Of a stretch of DNA of 64,000 nucleotides, positions 52,912 through 60,389 are shown one piece after another (position 1 is the first letter of the stretch; each line of letters begins with the position of its first letter). Below the pieces are notes generated by a model. That model searched no databases. It was given only the letters and a program-made list of their open reading frames with translations, and was not told the origin of the DNA. Source of the DNA: CAKZSB01 sp964573105 (lineage in GTDB: Bacteria > Pseudomonadota > Gammaproteobacteria > Granulosicoccales > Granulosicoccaceae); NCBI GenBank assembly GCA_964573105.1, contig CAZNIS010000018.1, forward strand, positions 1 to 64,000. The letters are read 5' to 3'. Both the position numbers and the translations under genes were made by a program.

Positions 52912-52936
52912 ACTTATAGTGTGATTCGGTATTTAA
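52912..52936 (+). promoter_or_regulatory. Shared T3SS promoter element, copy C (collagen-like gene)
   Basis: ACTTATAGT, nine bases, TATTTAA. Copies B and C also agree inside the spacer (GT-ATT-GG pattern). It points toward the collagen-like gene ~370 bases downstream, implying a long leader. Confidence 0.6.
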
Positions 52937-53306
52937 CGCGTTTAGTTGATCTGGTCTAATCCTCGTGCCAGTTGTGCAATTGTCTGGAAATGCTGGATGA
53001 GAACGGCTGTTTGTACGATTCGATTTATCTGCAGACGAAAAAAGACTTTTTTTTCGTTTTGGTTTTTATGTATGGCTCACTGGTCGCAGGGTTTTTCGAA
53101 GACACAGAGCACTCGAATCAGTTTCGAACAGTATCGCCTCCTGGTGGAAAAATGGTTGTCGGTTTTAACCGTTTTTCCGGGTTGCATAGCAAACGGTTTG
53201 GTACCGCACGCGTCGGCTTGTTATGTCTTTGTGTTGGTGCCAAGTGAGCTCGGTTGGTTAATCATCCGGGAAACTATTTTCTTAAACACGATTAGGAGTG
53301 TTGAAA

Positions 53307-55199
53307 TTGTCTAGAGTAGGTGCATACGGCAGCCAGAATTCGGCAAATGCAGTTCGGCAAGCTCAAAAGGCGCAAGATTCGCAAGCGGCGACTGTTGGTC
53401 CGCAGGGTCCAGCTGGAGAGCAGGGTCCGCGCGGTTACACAGGCCCGCAGGGTCCTGCAGGTGAACAAGGTCCTCAGGGGCTGGCGGGTCAACAAGGACC
53501 TCGCGGCTACGCGGGTCCGCAAGGTCCAGCTGGAGAGCAGGGACCTCAAGGACCTGCTGGTGCGCAGGGCCCTCGTGGTTATACGGGTGCGCAAGGCCCA
53601 CAAGGTGAAAAGGGTGCCACGGGCGCGCAGGGTCCGGCTGGTGAGCAAGGTCCTCGCGGCTATACTGGTGCGCAGGGTCCGCAAGGCGAGACCGGTGCTC
53701 AAGGTCCGCAAGGCGAGAAAGGTACTACTGGTGCAACTGGTGCCCAGGGTCCACAGGGCGAGAAAGGTGCTACTGGTGCAACTGGTGCCCAGGGTCCGCA
53801 GGGTGAAAAAGGTGCCACTGGCGCTCAGGGCCCTCAAGGTGAGAAGGGCGCAACAGGTGCGCAGGGACCAGCTGGTAAAGATGGTGCTGACGGTAAAGAT
53901 GGCAAAGATGGCGCAAGCTTTGATGATGTTTTTGCCAGAGAGGGTTTTGATTCCAACGGCAACGGCAAGGCAGATCGCGCCGAGCTGAAGGCGGCATTCC
54001 AGGGCCCTGCAGGCGCCGACGGTAAGGATGGTGCTGATGGTGCGCAGGGACCTGCTGGCCCAGCAGGTCCTCAGGGTCCTGCAGGTCCGCAAGGCCCGGC
54101 TGGTAAGGACGGAGCAGACGGTGCACAAGGTCCTGCAGGTCCTCAAGGCCCTGCTGGACCCGCTGGTCCGCAAGGTCCGGCTGGTATGGATGGTGCCGAT
54201 GGTGCGCAAGGTCCTGCTGGTCCGCAGGGTCCGGCTGGTATGGATGGTGCCGATGGCGCGCAGGGTCCAGCTGGTCCGCAAGGCCCTGCCGGTATGGATG
54301 GTGCTGATGGTGCGCAAGGTCCGGCTGGTCCGCAGGGGCCCGCTGGCGCTGACGGCAAAGATGGCACCAACGCTGGCTCTACCGTAACCACGGTTTCTCA
54401 GAGTGATGGCCAGGCCGCTAACGCAGCCACTGCGGGCAACAATCAGGCTATCGCCAGCAAGATTGCCAGCCTGGGCAGTGCCTTCGGCAATATCGCGGCC
54501 AGTGGTATGTCGGGTTCAGCGGGTGCTTCGATCAGCCAGGCAGCGTCCGCTGCAGCCAACGCTACCGTCAACATCCAGAACATCGCCACCGGCGGGTCTG
54601 CGACGGCGGATGGCGGTAGCTCAACTGCGTCTAACAATGCGAGCGCGAACGGCGCCTCAAGCTCCAGTACTGGTGCGGGCTCTGCAGCATCGATGGGTGA
54701 TCTGCGATCCATACGTTCTGACGTTCAGAAGCTGATCAACAGCCTTAGTGGTCTGGCGGGCGCACAAGGTGCTGCGTCTGGTGGTGCTCAAGGTGCTCAA
54801 GGTGCTGGTGGTGCTCAAGGTGCTGGTGGTGCTCAAGGCGCCGGTGGCGCTCAAGGCGCCGGTGGTGCTCAGGGCGCTGGTGGTGCTCAAGGTGCTGGCG
54901 GTGCACAGGGCGCCGGTGGTGCTGAAGGTGCCGGTGGCTCACAGGGCATGGGTGGCATTGAGAAGATGCTCCAGCAGATAATCCAGTTGCTTGAACAGCT
55001 GCTGCAGCTTCTGCAAAAGCTGCTGAGCCAATTGCAGCAGGGTCAGGGCGGCGGTGATGCAGGCAAGGCTGATAAGGCCGGTGGTATGAGCGACTCCAGC
55101 TCTGGCGGTTCTGATATGGCTGAAGGCGCTGGCAAAGGCAGCTACGGTGGCGATGAACACGTCAAGTCTGCCGAGAGCGCCTCTGGCGATATGGACTAG
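53307..55199 (+). CDS. Collagen-like / EF-hand / harpin-like protein, probable T3SS-exported
   Basis: A 630-aa protein. AGGAG at 53294-53298 best serves the TTG at 53307 (8-base spacing). No Sec signal. After ~30 residues (SRVGAYGSQNSANAVRQAQ) come 58 uninterrupted G-x-y triplets (53397-53918; GPQGPAGEQGPRGYT type), then a 28-residue insert with a canonical EF-hand loop D-S-N-G-N-G-K-A-D-R-A-E (53949-53984), then 41 more triplets (54003-54371; GPAGMDGADGAQ type). Next is an Ala/Ser/Gly region, a GGAQGA tandem repeat (~54763-54960), a Leu/Gln zipper (IEKMLQQIIQLLEQLLQLLQ) and a Gly/Ser/Asp tail. The last part recalls plant-pathogen harpins. Likely a surface fibre or adhesin. Confidence 0.8.
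   Translation: MSRVGAYGSQNSANAVRQAQKAQDSQAATVGPQGPAGEQGPRGYTGPQGPAGEQGPQGLAGQQGPRGYAGPQGPAGEQGPQGPAGAQGPRGYTGAQGPQGEKGATGAQGPAGEQGPRGYTGAQGPQGETGAQGPQGEKGTTGATGAQGPQGEKGATGATGAQGPQGEKGATGAQGPQGEKGATGAQGPAGKDGADGKDGKDGASFDDVFAREGFDSNGNGKADRAELKAAFQGPAGADGKDGADGAQGPAGPAGPQGPAGPQGPAGKDGADGAQGPAGPQGPAGPAGPQGPAGMDGADGAQGPAGPQGPAGMDGADGAQGPAGPQGPAGMDGADGAQGPAGPQGPAGADGKDGTNAGSTVTTVSQSDGQAANAATAGNNQAIASKIASLGSAFGNIAASGMSGSAGASISQAASAAANATVNIQNIATGGSATADGGSSTASNNASANGASSSSTGAGSAASMGDLRSIRSDVQKLINSLSGLAGAQGAASGGAQGAQGAGGAQGAGGAQGAGGAQGAGGAQGAGGAQGAGGAQGAGGAEGAGGSQGMGGIEKMLQQIIQLLEQLLQLLQKLLSQLQQGQGGGDAGKADKAGGMSDSSSGGSDMAEGAGKGSYGGDEHVKSAESASGDMD
54763..54960 (+). repeat. Tandem 18-bp repeats encoding GGAQGA units
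   Basis: About eight near-identical 18-bp units (GGTGGTGCTCAAGGTGCT-like) in the collagen-like gene. Third-position differences alternate, as expected from repeat amplification followed by drift. Length variation between strains is likely. Confidence 0.85.
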
Positions 55200-55241
55200 T
55201 ATTGTCGGTCTGTATCGACAGCTTGAATGTGTAAGTTGTAG

Positions 55242-55274
55242 CTATTGCCCGGCCAGGTTGTCGCCGGGCAATAG
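55242..55274 (+). terminator. Hairpin after the collagen-like gene
   Basis: A 12-bp perfect stem (CTATTGCCCGGC / GCCGGGCAATAG) with a 9-base loop, 42 bases past the stop. Followed by a pyrimidine-rich TCTGCCTTCTC rather than pure T. Confidence 0.6.
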
Positions 55275-55312
55275 TCTGCCTTCTCTAACAAGCTGAGGTT
55301 AAGTGGTACGGT

Positions 55313-55350
55313 CATCCACCTGGTCAGGGTGGATGGCTTCTGTTTTGTTT
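55313..55350 (+). terminator. Rho-independent terminator
   Basis: Stem CATCCACC / GGTGGATG with a 7-base loop, followed by GCTTCTGTTTTGTTT. It is a second stop signal behind the collagen-like gene. Confidence 0.6.
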
Positions 55351-55619
55351 CCTCTCATGGTTCTGCCCCAATCACCTGGTTTGCGCTAGCGCGATGTTAA
55401 GGGCCAGCGTACATCGCCTGGTTGTTCAGCGATTTTGTGAAAAGTCGGTCTTCGCTGCTGGCTGTGAACACGCCTTGTTTGTGCGGAGTGGATACGCCCC
55501 GACGCGCATATCAGGTTCTCATACCATTGGACATACCGTTAGATAGGCCAGTGTCGATATTGCGATCACTGAAATGGCCGGCGGGTGCGGGTGTAATTCT
55601 CTTCGCTACGCGGTTGGCT

Positions 55620-56510
55620 TTAAGCGTTGGCGTGAAAGGCAAAACCTTTGCCAAGTGGTTTGATCGAGCCGTGAATACATTCGCCATTGTCGAGGCTCAA
55701 CCTGGCCTCATTGAGAGCAGAGTCGTTCAGAATGTCGTAGGCCTGTCCCGCCGAGAATCCGATTAGCGCTTGCATTGGGATATGCACGACAGTAGTCAGG
55801 GTACCGTTGATCGTGCCGGCCAGCGGGTTGGCTCTACGTGGTTTGATTTGATGGTGGCCGTCGTTGGCGTACTCATTGACGATCCACATCAAAGGTGCTT
55901 TGATGATGCTTCCCTTAAGTTGCGTGGTCGATCCGGCAGAGCGCAAATGGGTGTTCCAGCCCATTGAAAATGACAATGGCAGCAGTATGATCGCCTGATT
56001 GTTTAATTTGGCGAAATCGCGTTTGCTAAACTCGAAGTGTTGTAGCGTGAGACAAAGGCTTTGCAGTGCCCAGGTGATCTGTACAGCTGAATCTTCAAGA
56101 TCTGTCTCGAAAAAAATCGGTAACGCCTGCAGGCTGGAAAGTGGCAGATAGAGTGTCAAATCGCTTTGATAATCGTCTCGCCGAGACAGTGTGAACACTT
56201 CGGGGTGTGCGCAATTGTTCTCGCAAGGTGATAGATCCAGAGGGCAGCCAAGCCAATCCTCAAGGATAGTCAATTGTTCCTGCGCCAGGCCGAGAAACAG
56301 TGCATGCGTGGCGTCATTCATTCGTAGTTGGCTGAACCTGGCTGTCTTCACCGAGATAAACAGCTCGCCTGTTGGGGTGGTTGCGCGAAACCACGCTACA
56401 CCCGGTTCAGCTGCCGTTGCGGAACCGCTTTGGAGCTGGTGCAGCTGATGAAAAGCATCTGCTGAGAATTCGTTTGGTGCAGGTGACTGGGTTGATTTGG
56501 ACGATGGCAT
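55620..56510 (-). CDS. Second SctQ-like protein (paralog)
   Basis: A 296-aa soluble protein. Its first half (LFISVKTARFSQLRMNDATHALFLGLAQEQLTILEDWLGCPLDLSP) parallels SctQ at 46702 (AIYLGAVPTQIEWLESWLGERLRIEP). The C-terminal ~60 residues (IPMQALIGFSAGQAYDILND, ARLSLDNGECIHGSIKPLGKGFAF) look like a degenerate SpoA domain. Located 8 kb from sctQ, beyond the exported-protein genes. It may be an alternative sorting-platform subunit or a regulator. Homology is judged by eye. Confidence 0.6.
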   Translation of the reverse strand: MPSSKSTQSPAPNEFSADAFHQLHQLQSGSATAAEPGVAWFRATTPTGELFISVKTARFSQLRMNDATHALFLGLAQEQLTILEDWLGCPLDLSPCENNCAHPEVFTLSRRDDYQSDLTLYLPLSSLQALPIFFETDLEDSAVQITWALQSLCLTLQHFEFSKRDFAKLNNQAIILLPLSFSMGWNTHLRSAGSTTQLKGSIIKAPLMWIVNEYANDGHHQIKPRRANPLAGTINGTLTTVVHIPMQALIGFSAGQAYDILNDSALNEARLSLDNGECIHGSIKPLGKGFAFHANA

Positions 56511-56693
56511 ATTGATCAGACCGGCCGGGCATTAGTGATAGTCTGATAGTAATGCTTTTCCCGTTTTTACTTTGTGAAACTGCATCGATTATGTCGCTTG
56601 CGGTGCTGCTTTGGCATCGCGGACATCAGCCAGATCAGTGGCGTGTGCAATACGCGTTAGTGGAGTTCAGTGAGCGGTGTTGTCACTGCAGCG

Positions 56694-57854
56694 CTATAGT
56701 CTGTCGTGCAGTATCACCACAATGGCGTAAATTGCACTATTGTCACTGATGCTCGACACCTGTGTACTGGCACTGACTTGTGTTGCATCGGAATCCGTTG
56801 ACAGTGCGTTCGCGGCTGAACTGGTGGTCAGGGTAATGCCGGAGAGTGTGATCCATTCGTTTTCAATTATTCGAAAGGCATCCAGGCTTTCGCCAGTCGA
56901 GGTGAATCCCTCGGTTTCCGAGTCGATTGCTATCCTGACGCCGTCCACCACGATGCTGTTGTCGGCGATCTGCGTGGCAAGCCCTGAAATCTGAATGGAT
57001 TCACCGCTGCCGAAATTGATCGTGTTGACCGTTCTGAGGCCCCGGACGCTAAACGCTGATGTACTGGTCGAGTACAGGGCGGGGTCGATAAGTGCTCTGA
57101 TCGTACGCCCGATAGTAAGGTAGCTGTCAGTCAGTCTCCGTGGCGTCAGAATGGGAGACTGCATCAGATTCGATAAATCCAGCACGACACCTGACAGCGT
57201 CGCCTGGCCCATATCGAGATCGACATCCTCTACTTTGCCAACGGTAAAGTAGGGTGGCTGCTCGGTCGCAGCCATGGATTTCAACCCGATGTAGCGTGCA
57301 GCAATTGCGTTGCTGGATGTTCTCTTGCCACTGATTTCAAGCACAGTGCCGGCGGAGATATCATCGGGAGTGAGATTGTCAAATGATGTTTCAGTCGAAT
57401 AGGTAATCTGGTTGCCGAGTATGGTGATGGTGTTTGTCTCGGAATCGAACCACTGAACCGGACCTGTGACCATTGGTTGATAGACCACTGACGTGGCTAC
57501 GAATGCCTCATGATCGACTCTGGCACTGACGAACATGCCGCTTTTTAGTGCCAGTGAGTCCGAGTTTGCACCATCCATTGTCACTCGTGCATTGGTGAAA
57601 TCGTAGGTGCGGCCGTTGATTTCCCCTCCCGGCTCAATCGCGCCGACGATCAGCCCCTCACCGTACAGCACGTCGTTTTTGCCGGTGCCGCCGATCCCGC
57701 CACCACCCGGCGGCTCGCTGCATCCCATACTCAGCGAAAAGACGTAACACAACAGCAGCCACCGACAGGCTGATTGTATGCGGGCGCGGTTGCAGTCTGC
57801 CGACAGCCTGGCTCGAATCCATTCGCGACACCAGTGCATGCTTCGATCAACCAT
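56694..57854 (-). CDS. DUF5666-type lipoprotein
   Basis: A 386-aa protein from the ATG at 57854, overlapping the end of the upstream gene by 8 bases with AAGGA upstream. The lipobox is SMGC, followed by the peculiar EPPGGGGIGGTGK tether and YGEGLIVGAIEP. Repeated OB-like units with GPVQWFDSETNTITILG, TVLEISGKR and YFTVGKVEDVD are the DUF5666 pattern. Function unknown; outer-membrane or periplasmic location expected. A paralog lies at 58876. Confidence 0.75.
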   Translation of the reverse strand: MVDRSMHWCREWIRARLSADCNRARIQSACRWLLLCYVFSLSMGCSEPPGGGGIGGTGKNDVLYGEGLIVGAIEPGGEINGRTYDFTNARVTMDGANSDSLALKSGMFVSARVDHEAFVATSVVYQPMVTGPVQWFDSETNTITILGNQITYSTETSFDNLTPDDISAGTVLEISGKRTSSNAIAARYIGLKSMAATEQPPYFTVGKVEDVDLDMGQATLSGVVLDLSNLMQSPILTPRRLTDSYLTIGRTIRALIDPALYSTSTSAFSVRGLRTVNTINFGSGESIQISGLATQIADNSIVVDGVRIAIDSETEGFTSTGESLDAFRIIENEWITLSGITLTTSSAANALSTDSDATQVSASTQVSSISDNSAIYAIVVILHDRL

Positions 57855-58698
57855 CACTGGTTTCGTCCTTGCCGGAATCCTGAACGCTGCTCGGTTTTTC
57901 GAAGTGATAGATGCCAAGTCCGATTCTTGAGCCTCTGGATGAATCCGACGAGTCTTTTTTATCGTGCCTGGCGAGCCATTTGTCCAGTTTCTCCAGCAGC
58001 TTCTGACTCTCCTGCGCTGCGTACTGTCTGAAGGGTTCTGTGTAGCGATGCGGGAGATTTACATAGCTGACTTTGCGCTGAAATCGGCGCTCCTCTTTTG
58101 CGCCATTCACGTTGTGATTGATAGTGTCGATTAAATCAGAGGTATCCGTGCCGAGAATCTGCAGCGCATCGATATTCGTGGTGGTCAGGTAGCCGGATGT
58201 GTCCAGCCTGATCAATCCTTTCTTGGTGGTGGATACGACGCCGAGACGCTCCAGCTCCTGTTGCATCGCAATAGGTGCCATGTCACCACTGTAGCGCCGA
58301 ACCAGTTCACTAAAGCTTGCCGGTCCCTGGAATGGCAGTGCTGCCGGCTTTCCTGCCTTGGTGTGAAACTCTGGATCGCGTATCCAGCCTGTGACAACGC
58401 GTGCGGTGCGGTTGTAGCGTTCATCAAGCGATGGTGAGGTCAGCGGCGGCAGGTTGCGAAGCCGGATGATCTCTTTTCTATACAGCCCCGTCATCGCGCA
58501 GAGTTTGGTGGTGTGAACCTTACCACCCTCCGCCCTGGCCAGCTCCTCAGCCGCCTCAACGTGTGCACGTCGCACCAGCTCATTCATTTCGCCGGCCGAC
58601 ATGCCGAGCTGCATGGTGAATTTTGCGAGCGCTTTCTGTATGCGGAATACTGCTGTCAGCAGCGCGCCGCGAGTATCTCGGTCGACAGCTCTAGGCAT
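57847..58698 (-). CDS. DUF6502 family protein
   Basis: A 283-aa protein. Helical N-terminus with LGMSAGEMNELVRRAHVEAAEELAR, KVHTTKLCAMTGLYRKEIIRL (helix-turn-helix-like), then VTGWIRDPEFHTKAGKPAALPF, and a polar basic tail. This matches the DUF6502 type, whose role is unknown but may involve DNA binding. Overlaps the following DUF5666 gene, so the two are one transcript. Confidence 0.75.
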   Translation of the reverse strand: MPRAVDRDTRGALLTAVFRIQKALAKFTMQLGMSAGEMNELVRRAHVEAAEELARAEGGKVHTTKLCAMTGLYRKEIIRLRNLPPLTSPSLDERYNRTARVVTGWIRDPEFHTKAGKPAALPFQGPASFSELVRRYSGDMAPIAMQQELERLGVVSTTKKGLIRLDTSGYLTTTNIDALQILGTDTSDLIDTINHNVNGAKEERRFQRKVSYVNLPHRYTEPFRQYAAQESQKLLEKLDKWLARHDKKDSSDSSRGSRIGLGIYHFEKPSSVQDSGKDETSDG

Positions 58699-58875
58699 GA
58701 CGCAGCTCGTCTATGCCATGGAGTGGCTGCGCGGTAGTCGATTGTCGCAGGCCGCTCGCGCGTTTGCCGTGCCAACCGGCCATCAGTCGGACGGTCGGCT
58801 GCGACAGTGTATTTGCAGCGCACTGAACCATTGGTGTTGTCGGTGCGCCGTCATCGGATAATTGCAGTTCTGCGG

Positions 58876-60108
58876 TCACGGCAGTCGATCCGGCAACTCG
58901 ATGGACAACACCTGGATGCTCCTGGCGACTTCGCCATCGGATCCAGAGTCAGTTGCAGCTGGTTCTTCGCTAACCAGCCCAGTGACCACAACGCGTTCGT
59001 TAACATTTAGCGTCAGATCGTCGATGCTGGCGCCGTTGGCTGACACGACATTGGTCAATTCGCTGAGTGTTGCGCGCTTTGCGTCGATAACGAAAATATC
59101 GGGCGCTACGAGCTCCTCAACCGTGCCGACGAGTTCGATCATCTCGCCGGCCTTAGGCTCCAGCTGCTCAACGATCGTGAGCGAGCTGATGGTGATGCCA
59201 TTCTGTCCATTCGCGCCGTTGGCACCGGTCGATGTGGCGACTGCCACCCCATTGCCAGACGTCGAGATCTCCACATTACCGCTGGCCTCGCCATCGGCCC
59301 CGTTGTTTGCCTGGACCACCGAATAGGTGCCAGGCTGGACTGTACTTTTGAACAGCGCGTCGGGTGTTAGCAACAGCGTCAGGAAGTCGAACATCGGCAA
59401 CAGCAGTGCTTGCAGGAAATCTCTGAAATCGATCACCGTGCCAGACAGCACCGCGGTTCCCGGTTCACTTCCCAGCTTCTGAAACTTGCCGATGGTGTAG
59501 TAGTCTATACTGGTCGCCGCCGCACTGATGTAAGTGGCGATAATCTGATCGTCGCTGTTTCGAATACCGCTGACTTCGACGATCATGGTCGGCATCATTT
59601 GATCTACAGACAGCCCGTCAAAGCGCGTGCTGTCATCGATCAACACCGTTTGTTCCAGGACGATAATCGTTCCGTCCTGTAGAGATATCTGCGCAACCGG
59701 CCCGCTGACCAGCGGCTGGTACTGAATCGTTTGTGCTCGTTGCGTATCGTGATCAACTCGTGCCCGCACGTGCATCCCAACTTGCAAGGCATTGACGCTG
59801 GCGGGCTGACTGTCCACCACGGCATCGGCGAGGTCAGTTTTGTAGGAGCGACCGTTTACATTCACGGTGTCGCTGTCGGCAGTGGTAATGACGCCTGTTA
59901 TCAGACCTTCCCCGATCAGTAGATCAGCCTTTCCGGTGCCGCCAATACCGCCGCCGCCAGGTTCGCTGCTGCAGCCAGCAGTTGCGCAGAGCAGCACGGC
60001 GAACAGGCGCGAGAGAATTTTTCTCCGGTGCGAAGCACAAAGCGACAGGCCGTAGCGCTTGCCATGGGCACGCCTGTCACTTTGGTCGGTATGGATGCTT
60101 TCTCGCAC
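58876..60108 (-). CDS. DUF5666-type lipoprotein (paralog of 56694)
   Basis: About 410 aa if it begins at the GTG at 60108; no ATG gives a better N-terminus and the ribosome site is unclear, so the start is tentative. The signal is RLFAVLLCATAGC, followed by SSEPGGGGIGGTGK and LIGEGLITGVI, nearly the same as in the paralog. OB-like repeats are LVSGPVAQISLQDGTIIVLEQTV, MIVEVSGIRNSDDQIIATYISA and YTIGKFQKLG. A Gly/Asn/Ala insert (NGADGEASGNVEIS, GANGANGQNG) is unique to this copy. It runs toward the DUF6502 gene, 177 bases away. Confidence 0.7.
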   Translation of the reverse strand: MRESIHTDQSDRRAHGKRYGLSLCASHRRKILSRLFAVLLCATAGCSSEPGGGGIGGTGKADLLIGEGLITGVITTADSDTVNVNGRSYKTDLADAVVDSQPASVNALQVGMHVRARVDHDTQRAQTIQYQPLVSGPVAQISLQDGTIIVLEQTVLIDDSTRFDGLSVDQMMPTMIVEVSGIRNSDDQIIATYISAAATSIDYYTIGKFQKLGSEPGTAVLSGTVIDFRDFLQALLLPMFDFLTLLLTPDALFKSTVQPGTYSVVQANNGADGEASGNVEISTSGNGVAVATSTGANGANGQNGITISSLTIVEQLEPKAGEMIELVGTVEELVAPDIFVIDAKRATLSELTNVVSANGASIDDLTLNVNERVVVTGLVSEEPAATDSGSDGEVARSIQVLSIELPDRLP

Positions 60109-60389
60109 GCTGATGTTGTGTCTGTTTCTGTCTATTGGGGTCAGCCTGCTGTTCGCGCAGCAGTCCGTTCGTAATCGGCAGATTTTCCGTTTTGTACAAT
60201 CGGATGCTGATGAAACGCCGCCAGTCAGCGGATTGTGCGATGGTGCACAAACACGGCGCTGGAACGTTTGTCGGTTGCGGCTGTTAAGCGGCGGTGCGTT
60301 GGAATTGGCATTTTTACGTTTAACGGCCAGCCGATTACTGCCGGGGCCGGCGCGATTGTGCGCGATGTAATGAACGGTAAAATCGAATC

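Larger units (their letters stand above)
52464..53306. other. Divergent regulatory region between two secreted-protein genes
   Basis: About 840 AT-rich bases carrying promoter element B (minus) and element C (plus). From element C to the collagen-like start is a ~370-base leader. A 91-codon plus frame (52972-53247) lies in it, but it is Cys/Phe-rich and lacks a ribosome site, so I do not call it a gene. Confidence 0.55.
55200..55619. other. Intergenic region with two terminator-like hairpins
   Basis: About 420 bases between convergent genes (collagen-like and the SctQ-like paralog). Two hairpins are described separately. No coding frame is supported. Confidence 0.55.

Noticed and set aside
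52972..53247. 91-codon frame between promoter element C and the collagen-like gene
   Set aside because: No ribosome site, Cys/Phe-rich sequence without domain features, and stops in alternatives; more likely an untranslated leader.
53292..54317. Long minus-strand frame of 341 codons rich in Thr, Arg, Leu opposite the collagen-like gene
   Set aside because: It is the complement of G-x-y repeats; periodic codons keep the antisense frame open. No ribosome site and unnatural composition.
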